64,000 nt of DNA from UBA5536 sp964592595. Its GTDB lineage: Bacteria > Bacteroidota > Bacteroidia > Bacteroidales > F082. The stretch covers positions 8,315 to 72,314 of the forward strand of contig CAZQFH010000018.1 of the NCBI GenBank assembly GCA_964592595.1, given 5' to 3'. The first letter of the stretch is position 1. Each line of letters begins with the position of its first letter. The notes beneath the pieces were generated by a model. It was not told where the DNA came from and did not search any database. It was given only the letters and a program-made list of their open reading frames with translations. This document shows positions 42,738-51,929 of this stretch, one piece after another. A program made the position numbers and the translations under genes.

Positions 42738-45002
42738 ATGAATCATCCTACTGCAAGATTAATTCACATTAAAGGCCTTGTGCAGGGTGTAGGTTTTAGA
42801 CCTTACATCTACCGACAGGCAATGCGCTTTGAGATAAAAGGTTGGGTAGAAAATAATAATGAAGGAGTTACACTTCATGCTGAGGCAACAACAGCTGCTT
42901 TGAAGCTCTTTGAAGAAGCAGTTAAAAATGAGATTCCGGAAGCTGCTAGTATTCGCACATATTTATCAAAAGAAACCAAAGTTTTTGGATTTGAAGATTT
43001 TTCAATTCGAAAAAGCAGCAATTTGTCTGATGCTATCACCGAAGTAAGTCCGGATATCGCTGTGTGCAGTTCGTGCCTCGATGATATGAAAACTCAAGCA
43101 CATCGTATCGACTATCCATTTATTAACTGCACAAATTGTGGTCCGCGATTTACAATTATAAAGGATCTTCCCTACGATCGCTATCAGACAACCATGCAGG
43201 TTTTTTCGCTCTGTGATACATGCGAAAAAGAATATAAAGACATAAGCGACAGACGTTTTCATGCACAACCGGTAGCTTGTAAAAATTGTGGACCGGCTTA
43301 CCAGCTTGAGGATGGCACAAATATTACAAATGGAGCTGTTCTGGCTGCAATGATTGCGCGATACATTGAACAAGGGAAAATTATTGCACTCAAAGGTATG
43401 GGAGGCTATCATTTGATTTGTAATGCCTTAGACGAAAATGTTGTGAAAGAGTTACGCACCCGCAAACAGCGCGATGGCAAACCAATGGCAGTAATGCTGG
43501 AAGATATTGCAAGGGTTCACAAATACTTTAAAATTGACAAAGAAGAAGCGGTTTTATTAACGAACTGGCGACGTCCGATTGTGCTGGTTCAAAATAAATT
43601 ACCACTTGCTGTTTCCGTGAGTCGTTTGCTTTCGCGCACAGGTGTAATTTTGCCTTATATGCCATTGCATCATCAAATTATGGCTTACCTCCAGACAGAA
43701 GTTATCGTTCTGACAAGCGGAAATCTTTCTGAAGCACCAGTGATTATCAACGATGATGAGGCTAAAACAAATCTCAACAAAATAGCAGATCACATTATTA
43801 CCTACAACAGAGAAATTTACAACCGGGCAGATGATTCTGTTGCTTTTGTTGTAAATCAAAAAGCCCGGTTAATACGAAGATCAAGAGGGTATACCCCTCA
43901 ACCTATTTCCCTACACCTTAACGCAGAAGGCATTTTTGCTGCCGGAGCTGAATTGGTCAACACTTTTGCAATTGGAAAAGGTCAGCAAGCTATTTTGAGT
44001 CAACATATCGGAGATCTTAAAAATTTAGAAACATTGTCGTTTTATGAGGAAGCATTTGAGCGTTTTAAACGGCTTTTCCGTTTTAAACCCGAGCTAATGG
44101 TTTGCGATTTACATCCCGATTATTTATCCACCCGTTTCGCAATGGAAAGTGGCCTCAAAGTCGTTCAGGTTCAACACCATCATGCGCATATCGCTTCCTG
44201 TATGGCAGAACATTCACTCGATGAAAAAGTAATTGGTATTGCCCTTGATGGAACTGGCTTAGGAACCGATAACACCATCTGGGGCGGAGAGTTTTTAGTT
44301 GCTGATTTGAATGATTTCTACAGAGCATATCTTTACGATCCTATACCCCTTCCGGGAGGCGATTTGGTAACCAAACAACCTTGGCGGACAGCTTTTTCAT
44401 ACCTCTATCATTATTTCGGACTACCAGTTTTTATTGAAGAAGCAGCTAAAAATCTTCTGCCAGACGAAAAACAATTGCCATTGCTCATGCAAATGATTGA
44501 TCAACAGATAAACAGTCCATTAAGTTCCGGAGCCGGTCGCTTGTTTGATGCTGTTTCAGCACTTTTGGGTATTTGTCGCGAAAGTAGTTTTCATGCTGAG
44601 GCACCCATGCGACTGGAAGCTATCCTCAATCCGAAATGCAAGGGAAAATATCTTTTTGAACTAGAGGGTCAGAAAATCTCTTTCAGAAAACTTTTTCACC
44701 AAATCTTACAGGATATCAATCTGAAAGCTAATCCTGGAGATATTTCAGCAAAATTTCATAACACATTGATAGCTATTAATTTACATATCTCCAAGCTGTT
44801 GCGTGAGGAAACAGGAATTAACAAAGTAGTCCTCTCAGGAGGAAGTTTTCAAAATGCCTATTTACTGAAACATACGGAACAAATACTTATTAATCAAGGC
44901 TTTGAAGTTTACAGTCAGGAGCAAGTACCCTCAAATGATGGCGGAATTGCACTTGGACAGCTCGCTATTGCAGCAAAAAGGAAACAACTCAACATCTTTT
45001 AA
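42738..45002 (+). CDS. hypF: carbamoyltransferase HypF
   Basis: About 754 residues from the ATG at 42738 (NHPTARLIHIKGLVQGVGFRP). An earlier ATG at 42690 lies in the upstream terminator region and adds no family sequence. HypF carbamoylates HypE to make the cyanide ligands of [NiFe] hydrogenases. Domains: acylphosphatase-like (QGVGFRPYIYRQA), two zinc-finger pairs (CSSCLDDM, CTNCGPRF, CDTCEKEY, CKNCGP), a YrdC-like domain (ALKGMGGYHLICNA), and the Kae1-like carbamoyltransferase (QHHHAHIASCMAEH, IALDGTGLGTDNTIWGGEF, LSGGSFQNAYLL). No other hyp or hydrogenase gene is in the window. The nickel-permease-like gene is next. Confidence 0.94.
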   Translation: MNHPTARLIHIKGLVQGVGFRPYIYRQAMRFEIKGWVENNNEGVTLHAEATTAALKLFEEAVKNEIPEAASIRTYLSKETKVFGFEDFSIRKSSNLSDAITEVSPDIAVCSSCLDDMKTQAHRIDYPFINCTNCGPRFTIIKDLPYDRYQTTMQVFSLCDTCEKEYKDISDRRFHAQPVACKNCGPAYQLEDGTNITNGAVLAAMIARYIEQGKIIALKGMGGYHLICNALDENVVKELRTRKQRDGKPMAVMLEDIARVHKYFKIDKEEAVLLTNWRRPIVLVQNKLPLAVSVSRLLSRTGVILPYMPLHHQIMAYLQTEVIVLTSGNLSEAPVIINDDEAKTNLNKIADHIITYNREIYNRADDSVAFVVNQKARLIRRSRGYTPQPISLHLNAEGIFAAGAELVNTFAIGKGQQAILSQHIGDLKNLETLSFYEEAFERFKRLFRFKPELMVCDLHPDYLSTRFAMESGLKVVQVQHHHAHIASCMAEHSLDEKVIGIALDGTGLGTDNTIWGGEFLVADLNDFYRAYLYDPIPLPGGDLVTKQPWRTAFSYLYHYFGLPVFIEEAAKNLLPDEKQLPLLMQMIDQQINSPLSSGAGRLFDAVSALLGICRESSFHAEAPMRLEAILNPKCKGKYLFELEGQKISFRKLFHQILQDINLKANPGDISAKFHNTLIAINLHISKLLREETGINKVVLSGGSFQNAYLLKHTEQILINQGFEVYSQEQVPSNDGGIALGQLAIAAKRKQLNIF

Positions 45003-45062
45003 TGATTAACTAATTTAGAATTGTTCTTGACTTACAAGCCATTGAATTATAAACTTTAGCGC

Positions 45063-45070
45063 TATTTTTG
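45063..45070 (+). promoter_or_regulatory. -33/-7 promoter for the nickel-permease-like gene
   Basis: TATTTTTG with TTG at 45042-45044, an 18-base spacer close to the Bacteroidota optimum. This is the best-formed promoter in the window. Confidence 0.6.
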
Positions 45071-45087
45071 TTGCAAATCCATTTCAG

Positions 45088-45855
45088 ATGATAGATAATT
45101 TGATTTCCATTCTGTTACATGCTGATCATCAGCATCATTATCCAGTTTCAGCACCATTTTTAATTGGTTTGTTTGCCAGCGTTATGCACGTTGTATCAGG
45201 ACCGGATCATTTAGCAGCTGTTACACCTCTTGCCATCGAAAACAAATTAAAGTCGTGGGCTATTGGTTTGAGCTGGGGATTAGGTCATACTTTTGGTATG
45301 TTGTTAATTGGCGTGCTTTTTATCTTTTTTAAAAATTATTTACCAGTTGATGCCATTTCAGCTTATAGTGAAATGCTGGTTGGTATAGTCCTCATTGGAA
45401 TTGGTTTGTGGGCATTCTGGCGGATTTTTGTCAGTTCAAATACAACACATGCTCATCCTCATAGCCACACCGATGAGCAAGGAGAGGTTTTTACGCATGT
45501 ACATGAACATATGCATCCAGCTCAAAATCAACATCTACATAAGCATCCCAAAAAAATCAGGCAAAATGTTTTCTCAGCGCTGATAATTGGATTAATCCAC
45601 GGATTAGCAGGTGTTTCACATTTATTAGGAGTATTGCCAACTCTTGCCTTTCCTTCAAATGTAGATTCAACGCTTTATCTTACTGGTTTTGGTATCGGAA
45701 CGATTGTAGCCATGGTAGTTTTTTCCTTTTTGCTTGGGTTTGTCTCCTATCAGTCAAGTGAAAAAGCCAAACCTATTATTTTTAAAACAATTCAATTCAC
45801 AGGTGCTTTTGCTTCGCTTGCAGTTGGCGTTTATTGGATTGCATTAACATTTTAA
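45088..45855 (+). CDS. nickel permease-like protein (UreH/NiCoT type)
   Basis: A 255-residue membrane protein with about six helices. The first has MHVVSGPDHLAAVTPLA, the H-x-x-x-x-x-D-H type signature of nickel/cobalt permeases and UreH-like proteins. A second HGLAGVSHLLGVLPTLAF lies in the fourth helix. Between helices 3 and 4 is a cytosolic or periplasmic loop very rich in histidine (HAHPHSHTDEQ, HVHEHMH, HLHKHPKK), likely a metal-binding loop. Adjacency to hypF suggests supply of nickel for hydrogenase maturation. Other metals or roles remain possible. Confidence 0.82.
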   Translation: MIDNLISILLHADHQHHYPVSAPFLIGLFASVMHVVSGPDHLAAVTPLAIENKLKSWAIGLSWGLGHTFGMLLIGVLFIFFKNYLPVDAISAYSEMLVGIVLIGIGLWAFWRIFVSSNTTHAHPHSHTDEQGEVFTHVHEHMHPAQNQHLHKHPKKIRQNVFSALIIGLIHGLAGVSHLLGVLPTLAFPSNVDSTLYLTGFGIGTIVAMVVFSFLLGFVSYQSSEKAKPIIFKTIQFTGAFASLAVGVYWIALTF

Positions 45856-45858
45856 TCC

Positions 45859-46641
45859 ATGCATTTAATCAGAATTTCTATCTTTCTGTTGTTGCTTCTT
45901 ACAAGTAACATGCTTATTGCACAAGAGAAAATTCCTGTACAGCGCTGGTACACAGGATTAAGTGTGGGAGCCGGAATAAGTGATATGAATAGCTCAAACA
46001 GGGATATTCGTGTATTAAATTATAATGGTTTTGTTGGAGGCCCATTTTTGCAATATCAAGTAAATGAGCAATTTTCAATACGTATAGGAGCTGAATTTGA
46101 CCAGCGTGAATTTGGGCTGGAAGTGAATTATCAAGGAATGCGTTATAGTGATACCTCAACGCATATTTGCTACAGCTGCCGCTATTCCTACCAAAACACA
46201 CACACCAGTTATTACCTTACTTTTCCATTATTATTGCAATATGGTCAATACAGAAACAAGCTTGGGCTTACCATTAAGGGCGGTGTTTATTATTCGCTCC
46301 TATTAATTTCTTACCAGGATGGTTTTGAGGAACTTTACATTGATCCTGAGGAAGGGCTTCCATTTTTCGAAATTGACAATTCAATTGAGCCCGGTCATTT
46401 TTTAAGTCTTTACCAAGGCGAAGCTCCGGATATTATGAATACCTATGATGCTGGAATCATGTTTGGAATTGGGGGGACTTACGCCTTAAACAATAAATTG
46501 GCGCTGCTTTTAGAAGGAAATCTACAGGTTGGATTTCAAGGTGTGTTTGAAAATCCCGGCATGATAAGCCTGATGCATCGGGCTTTTCAGCTAAAGGGAG
46601 GTTTAATCTACCGATTAACGATGAATCGAATTGTGCAATGA
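45859..46641 (+). CDS. outer-membrane beta-barrel protein
   Basis: A 260-residue protein with a signal peptide (ISIFLLLLLTSNMLIAQ) and barrel-like strands: WYTGLSVGAGISDMNS, GGPFLQYQVNEQFSIRIGAEFDQ, HTSYYLTFPLLLQYG, and a closing FQLKGGLIYRLTMN. It is of the PorT/OMP_b-brl_2 type. It has a pair of close cysteines (CYSCRY) in a loop, unusual for this family. It follows the permease by 4 bases and overlaps rex by 4 bases, so it belongs to the same transcript. Role unknown. Confidence 0.75.
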   Translation: MHLIRISIFLLLLLTSNMLIAQEKIPVQRWYTGLSVGAGISDMNSSNRDIRVLNYNGFVGGPFLQYQVNEQFSIRIGAEFDQREFGLEVNYQGMRYSDTSTHICYSCRYSYQNTHTSYYLTFPLLLQYGQYRNKLGLTIKGGVYYSLLLISYQDGFEELYIDPEEGLPFFEIDNSIEPGHFLSLYQGEAPDIMNTYDAGIMFGIGGTYALNNKLALLLEGNLQVGFQGVFENPGMISLMHRAFQLKGGLIYRLTMNRIVQ

Positions 46642-47264
46642 AATCCTTGATTCCCGAACGGACAATTGAGCGTTTGAGCCTTTATCGCCGCATCCTTTTA
46701 AACTATCAATACCTGGATCATGCTTATATTTTTTCGCATAATCTGGCACGTTTTCTAAAAACAAATGCAGCCACAGTAAGGCGCGACCTCATGTTGATAG
46801 GCGTTGAGGGTGACGTTCATAAAGGTTATGTCATAAACGAACTGGTCGAAAAAATCAGTAAGGCAATCGATCCGGATAATATCGAAAAGGTTGCTTTTGT
46901 TGGCATCGGAGAACTTGGACGAGCTGTTCACGAATACTTTAATCAAAGTAACAACCGCTTACAGGTTGCTGCGACTTTTCGCTTTGGCAATCAACTCAAC
47001 AGTCAGGTAGAGGATATTCCTTGTTATAATATGGTTAACCTTCCGGCAGTGATCAACAGACTGGGAATCAAGATTTGCGTGGTAGCAGTAACTGTTGATT
47101 ACGTAAAAGAAATCAGCGCTATCTTGGCTCATTCAGGTGTATTGGGAATTTTGAATTTCAGCTCGGCTCTTTTGCAGCTCCCTCCTCATATCTATGTCGA
47201 AAACTATGATATGATCACCAAGCTCGAAAAAATTGCTTATTTTATGAACAAGCCTGTTAAATAA
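46638..47264 (+). CDS. rex: redox-sensing transcriptional repressor Rex
   Basis: A 208-residue repressor that senses the NADH/NAD+ ratio and controls fermentation and respiration genes. The N-terminal winged helix has LSLYRRILLNYQYLD and ATVRRDLMLIG. The Rossmann domain has VAFVGIGELGRAVHEYF and LGILNFSSALLQLP. Length fits the family. It overlaps the barrel gene by 4 bases. Rex operators (TTGTGAAnnnnTTCACAA type) were not found nearby. Confidence 0.92.
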   Translation: MKSLIPERTIERLSLYRRILLNYQYLDHAYIFSHNLARFLKTNAATVRRDLMLIGVEGDVHKGYVINELVEKISKAIDPDNIEKVAFVGIGELGRAVHEYFNQSNNRLQVAATFRFGNQLNSQVEDIPCYNMVNLPAVINRLGIKICVVAVTVDYVKEISAILAHSGVLGILNFSSALLQLPPHIYVENYDMITKLEKIAYFMNKPVK

Positions 47265-47292
47265 GCATTTACAATTATTCCCGAAGGCTTTA

Positions 47293-48111
47293 TTATTTTG
47301 CAAATGGGGCATCAGGTTCTTTAGCCATATGCTTATAAACCAGTTTATCCACCAAAGCAGGGAAAAATTTATTCAGCAATACCGTGAGCTTACCTTGTGA
47401 AGTTAGCACAAGTGTTCTTTTTCGTTTTTCGATTGCATTAAGAACATGAATGGCTACTTCTTCTGCCGTCATCATTTTTGATTCATCTCTCGGAGATTCT
47501 CCTTGCTGGCTACCATCAGCTGCCAAGGCTGTATTCCGTATGTTCGAAGCCGTGAAACCTGGATAGGCCATCAAAACATGAAGACCTGTATGCAGATTTT
47601 CTATTCGCAACGATTCCATAAAGCCCTGCATGGCAAACTTCGAAGCCGAGTAACCGGTACGCGCTGGTAATCCTTTGATGCCGGCAACGGAAGAAATGCC
47701 GGTAACACTACCTTTTTGCCTGAGCAGATGGGGTAAAGCGTATTTTGTACAATAAACTGCTCCCCAGAAATTTACATCCATCAAACGCTGCAAAACTGCC
47801 GGATCAGTATCAACAAATAAAGCACGCATTGAAATACCTGCATTGTTTATCAGCACATCAATTTTTCCGTAAGCCTGTATTGTTTCATTAATAAGGTGCT
47901 CGCAATCAGACATTACAGCAACGTCAGTTTGACATATTTTCACTCGAACGCTATCCTTTTCCAAAATATGCGCAAGGGCTTCAAGCTTTTTGATGTTTCT
48001 GGCTGCAAGCATCAAACTGGCTCCTCTTGATGCTGCTTCAAAAGCCAAGGCCTCTCCTATCCCGGATGAAGCACCAGTAATGATAACAACTTTTTGACTT
48101 AGATTTTGCAT
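47293..48111 (-). CDS. short-chain dehydrogenase/reductase
   Basis: A 272-residue classical SDR. It has the cofactor motif ITGASSGIGEALAFEA, LINNAGISMRALF, and the catalytic Tyr-x-x-x-Lys in GYSASKFAMQGF with a preceding Ser in GISSVAGIKGL. The C-terminal part has membrane-associated hydrophobic residues (LVLTSQGKLTVLLNKFFPAL), as in SDR/DHRS7-like enzymes. The substrate is not predictable. It is convergent with rex. Confidence 0.88.
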   Translation of the reverse strand: MQNLSQKVVIITGASSGIGEALAFEAASRGASLMLAARNIKKLEALAHILEKDSVRVKICQTDVAVMSDCEHLINETIQAYGKIDVLINNAGISMRALFVDTDPAVLQRLMDVNFWGAVYCTKYALPHLLRQKGSVTGISSVAGIKGLPARTGYSASKFAMQGFMESLRIENLHTGLHVLMAYPGFTASNIRNTALAADGSQQGESPRDESKMMTAEEVAIHVLNAIEKRKRTLVLTSQGKLTVLLNKFFPALVDKLVYKHMAKEPDAPFAK

Positions 48112-48224
48112 GGCTAATTTACTTCTGGATCATTCCTATCAAAGTGCAAAATAACGGAATTTGTGCATACGGTTATAGCTCTGTCCTCAATCCATTTTTA
48201 AAAATTCATAGCTTTGCGCTAAAA

Positions 48225-49421
48225 ATGATACTCACTAACAGACAACTGTTCCAGCAATTTCTTGCACTACCTTCTGTTGTAAATGATCCCATTGAAATAG
48301 TTCGTGCAGCGGGAATTTATCTCTACGACGACAAAGGTCGGGAATATGTAGATCTCGTTTCTGGCGTTTCTGTGAGTAATACCGGACACCTTCATCCTCA
48401 TGTGGTTAGTGCTATTAAAAATCAGGTGGATCAGTATATGCACACCATGGTTTACGGTAAATTTGTGCAGGCTCCTCAGGTTCAGCTGGCTCAAAAACTT
48501 TCAGGACTTTTACCAGATAACCTGCAAAGTATTTATTTTGTGAATTCAGGTAGCGAAGCCATAGAAGGTGCGCTGAAACTGGCAAAAAGACTGACTGGCA
48601 GAGCTGAGATGATCAGCTTTAAAAATTCCTATCATGGAGGTACGGCAGGGGCTTTATCAATGCTTGGACACGAAGCGTTAAAACAAGCTTACAGACCCCT
48701 TTTACCTGCCGTTAAACATTTGGAATTCAATAGCATTGAACAGCTGAAGACCATCACAAACAAAACCGCTTGCGTATTAATTGAACCCATTCAGGCAGAA
48801 GCAGGTATCATTTTGCCGCACACAGGATTTTTGCAAGCCCTTCGAAAACGCTGCGATGAAACAGGTACGCTCTTAATTTTTGATGAGATACAGATGGGTT
48901 TTGGTCGAACTGGCAGCCTTTTCGCTTTCGAGCAACTTGGTGTGATTCCAGATATTTTATGCATGGCAAAAGCTATGGGCGGAGGATTGCCTTTGGGCGC
49001 ATTTGCTGCTTCCAGAGAAATGATGAATGCCTTAACTTTTCGGCCAGAACTTGGCCATATCACTACTTTTGGAGGGCATCCTGTAAGTTGTGCAGCCTCA
49101 TTGGCATCGCTGGAAGTGCTCTTAAACGAAAAATTGATTGAACAAGCTGATGCTAAAGGAAAAGCATTTGAAGACATGCTTAAAAATCAGAGTATGGTCA
49201 AAGAAATACGCCGTAAAGGCCTGATGCTGGGTGTTGAACTCGATCCGGAAATCCCTGTGGGAAATCTTTTAAAGCACTTGCAAAATAACCAACTTATTGT
49301 TGATCAATTTCTATTTCATGCTCACGCCTTCCGAATCGCTCCGCCTTTAACTATTACTTTTGATGAAATTAGAAAAGTTGTGGCAATGATTCTGAAAGCT
49401 TTAAAAACCTTTAATCGTTGA
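48225..49421 (+). CDS. class III pyridoxal-phosphate aminotransferase
   Basis: About 398 residues from the ATG at 48225 (TNRQLFQQFLALPS). An earlier in-frame ATG at 48144 overlaps the divergent SDR promoter region. PLP motifs: VNSGSEAIEGALKLAKRLTGR, FKNSYHGGTAGAL, LLIFDEIQMGFGRTG and the Schiff-base Lys in LCMAKAMGGGLPLG. It belongs with acetylornithine/ornithine aminotransferases. No arginine genes are nearby, so the substrate is unclear. Confidence 0.88.
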   Translation: MILTNRQLFQQFLALPSVVNDPIEIVRAAGIYLYDDKGREYVDLVSGVSVSNTGHLHPHVVSAIKNQVDQYMHTMVYGKFVQAPQVQLAQKLSGLLPDNLQSIYFVNSGSEAIEGALKLAKRLTGRAEMISFKNSYHGGTAGALSMLGHEALKQAYRPLLPAVKHLEFNSIEQLKTITNKTACVLIEPIQAEAGIILPHTGFLQALRKRCDETGTLLIFDEIQMGFGRTGSLFAFEQLGVIPDILCMAKAMGGGLPLGAFAASREMMNALTFRPELGHITTFGGHPVSCAASLASLEVLLNEKLIEQADAKGKAFEDMLKNQSMVKEIRRKGLMLGVELDPEIPVGNLLKHLQNNQLIVDQFLFHAHAFRIAPPLTITFDEIRKVVAMILKALKTFNR

Positions 49422-49510
49422 TGATACTAATTAACAAATTGTTTTTCAAAGTTATAATAGCTTATAATTGAATATTAGGTAAAAGCACATTCAAAACCAA
49501 ACAACCCAAA

Positions 49511-51175
49511 ATGACTAACAGAAATACGAATCCTTATACAGATTTCTTAAAAATAAAAACTCAGTTTCTGATGATGTTATTCTTGGTTTTTCAGACTGCT
49601 GTTTCGGCACAGACGACAATTTATACACCCGCTGAGTTTGAGAAGAATGAAGGGGTGCTGCTGGTTTGGGATTACAGCCCCTCACGTGATTCAATTACTG
49701 CTAATATTGTAAAAGCTGTGCAGCAAACTGCTATGGCATGGATTATTTATTATCCCGAATCAGCACCCTTGGATACTGCACAAATCCGCAGTTATTTATA
49801 CAGCCGGGGAGTTTTACCAATCAAGCTGGAATTTATTCCCGGCTATACCGAAACACTTTGGATTCGTGATTTTGGCCCCATGATTCAATACGGAGATTTT
49901 GGTAGTGGTTCTGAGCGATTTGTAACAGATGCAGGTTATACCGCTTATAACAGGCCTAAAGATGACTCAATACCAGCACAAATCGCCAATTATTGGCAAT
50001 GGGAACAGCAGGATTTAGAACTGGAAATTGAAGGCGGAAACTTGATTTTCGATGGTCTTATGCGTGGTTTTGCGTCAAAAAGGGTGTATGATCAAAACCA
50101 GCAATATAGCCCTGAACAAATCAAAGCAATGTTGATTCAACACTTCAACCTTCAGGACTTTGTATTTCTCGAAACGCTTGACAATAGCGGTGGCGGTATT
50201 TGGAAACATGTGGATATGTTTATGAAAATCATTGATTTTGAGACTATCATGGTAGCTGAATACCCAGCCTACTTACCTGATTATGCCATTTTGGAACAAA
50301 ACGTAGCTGCAATTTCCGGATTGTCAACGCATTTTGGAAAACCCTACAACATAGTACGCATTCCGGCCCCACCCAAAGCTGATGGCACTTATGCCACTAC
50401 CTGGGATGATGAAATGCGGACTTACACCAACAGCCTGACAATCAATAACACAGTGATCGTTCCATCTTATGGTTTACCCGAATTTGATCAACAAGCTTAC
50501 AACATTTACCGCGAAGCCATGCCGGGATATAAAATTATAATGGTTGATGCTCAAATGCTTACAATTCTGGGAGGTGCTATTCATTGTATTACTCGCGAAA
50601 TTCCAACGGAAAATTTTATGCGCATTATTCATAAAAAAGTAACTGGAAGCCAGGATTATAGCCAAGATTATTACCTGTATTGCCTCACCGAATCTAATGT
50701 ACCTATTGATAGCTTGTGGCTGCATTATAAAATTAACGATGGTGATTATCAACGCGTTCCGGTTTATATTGTTTGCCCCCAATATACTGGTATAATCGAA
50801 GGCTTGTTGCCAGGCGATACTGTGAGTTATTACTTGGAAGCAGAGAACGCCAATTATAGTACTACTTATCCCCTTTCGGCTCCGGCCGGAAATTTCAAAT
50901 TCTGGTTTAATACTGTTGGAAATCAAGAATTTATTGTTGACAAAGAAAAATTGAAGGTCATACCTCAGCCTTCATCTGGAAGTTTTTATTTGGCCAACAC
51001 TGAAACAAAAGACCTGGAATTTGTTCGAATCTATAACGCTTTCGGTGCAATTGTTTGGAAACAAAAGCAGCCAACACAGCATTTTATCCAAACAGATTTA
51101 CCTGCGGGTAATTATCTTATTCAGGTAAAACAATCAGATAAGATAAGTTGGTCTAAACTATTGATAATAAATTAG
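49511..51175 (+). CDS. secreted peptidylarginine deiminase-like protein with T9SS tail
   Basis: A 554-residue protein with a signal peptide (FLMMLFLVFQTAVSAQ). The catalytic domain is PAD_porph/agmatine-deiminase type: Asp120 in ETLWIRDFGPM, His233 and Asp235 in GGGIWKHVDMFMK, Asn in RTYTNSLTINNTVIVPSYG, and the nucleophile Cys359 in LGGAIHCITREIP. After it lies an Ig-like region and a type A T9SS sorting domain (residues about 485-554, LKVIPQPSSGSFYL, FVRIYNAFGAIVW, PAGNYLIQVK). This is the plan of Porphyromonas gingivalis PPAD. It could citrullinate C-terminal arginines or deiminate free agmatine. Confidence 0.87.
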   Translation: MTNRNTNPYTDFLKIKTQFLMMLFLVFQTAVSAQTTIYTPAEFEKNEGVLLVWDYSPSRDSITANIVKAVQQTAMAWIIYYPESAPLDTAQIRSYLYSRGVLPIKLEFIPGYTETLWIRDFGPMIQYGDFGSGSERFVTDAGYTAYNRPKDDSIPAQIANYWQWEQQDLELEIEGGNLIFDGLMRGFASKRVYDQNQQYSPEQIKAMLIQHFNLQDFVFLETLDNSGGGIWKHVDMFMKIIDFETIMVAEYPAYLPDYAILEQNVAAISGLSTHFGKPYNIVRIPAPPKADGTYATTWDDEMRTYTNSLTINNTVIVPSYGLPEFDQQAYNIYREAMPGYKIIMVDAQMLTILGGAIHCITREIPTENFMRIIHKKVTGSQDYSQDYYLYCLTESNVPIDSLWLHYKINDGDYQRVPVYIVCPQYTGIIEGLLPGDTVSYYLEAENANYSTTYPLSAPAGNFKFWFNTVGNQEFIVDKEKLKVIPQPSSGSFYLANTETKDLEFVRIYNAFGAIVWKQKQPTQHFIQTDLPAGNYLIQVKQSDKISWSKLLIIN

Positions 51176-51181
51176 TAATAT

Positions 51182-51883
51182 ATGCAGCTAAATTTCGATC
51201 TTGACTTCCCTCCTGTTAAATTGGCAAACGAATCAGGTCTGTTAGCAATTGGCGGAGATGTGAGTCCTGGAAATTTACTGCTGGCTTATTCTCAGGGAAT
51301 TTTTCCGTGGTATAGTGATGATGAACCCGTGATGTGGTGGTCGCCAAATCCACGGATGATCATGAAACCAGCAGATTTCAAAGCTTCTAAAAGCTTGAAA
51401 AAATTGGTTCGTGAAGGCAAATACAGTTTCAGGATTGATACTGCTTTCGCAGAAGTGATGCATCAATGCGCTCACAGCCCCCGCAGCGGACAAATTGGAA
51501 CATGGATAACGCCCGATCTTACAGCCGGTTTTATTGCTTTGCATGAGTCAGGATTTGCTCATTCTTTTGAAGTTTTCGTGGATAATAAACTTGTAGGAGG
51601 ACTGTATGGACTTGCTATCGGAAAAGTTTTTTTTGGTGAATCCATGTTTTATCAGCTTGCAAATGCGTCAAAACTTGCTTTTTATCATTTTATTGAATTT
51701 TTAAAACAAAATGATTTCAAACTCATTGATGCCCAGCAGGAAACGACACATTTAAAAAGTCTTGGAGCTTATACAGTTACACGTGAAGATTTTATTGATC
51801 TTTTGAATATTTATGTAAGCGAGCCGAGTTTATGCGGCAATTGGGGAACAAAAGTGTTTCGAAAAATTATCTTAAGTTTCTAA
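51182..51883 (+). CDS. aat: leucyl/phenylalanyl-tRNA-protein transferase
   Basis: A 233-residue enzyme that adds Leu or Phe from tRNA to proteins with N-terminal Arg or Lys, feeding the N-degron route. Motifs: LLAIGGDVSPGNLLLAYSQG, FPWYSDDEPVMWWSPNPR, RSGQIGTWITPDLTAGFIAL, GGLYGLAIGKVFFGESMFY and LIDAQQETTHLKSLGA. It follows the deiminase by 6 bases. Its partner ClpS is not in the window; ClpC is. Confidence 0.96.
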   Translation: MQLNFDLDFPPVKLANESGLLAIGGDVSPGNLLLAYSQGIFPWYSDDEPVMWWSPNPRMIMKPADFKASKSLKKLVREGKYSFRIDTAFAEVMHQCAHSPRSGQIGTWITPDLTAGFIALHESGFAHSFEVFVDNKLVGGLYGLAIGKVFFGESMFYQLANASKLAFYHFIEFLKQNDFKLIDAQQETTHLKSLGAYTVTREDFIDLLNIYVSEPSLCGNWGTKVFRKIILSF

Positions 51884-51929
51884 ATTCACAATTTCAGGCT
51901 TTTCGTATTTTTACCACAAAATTTAATTG

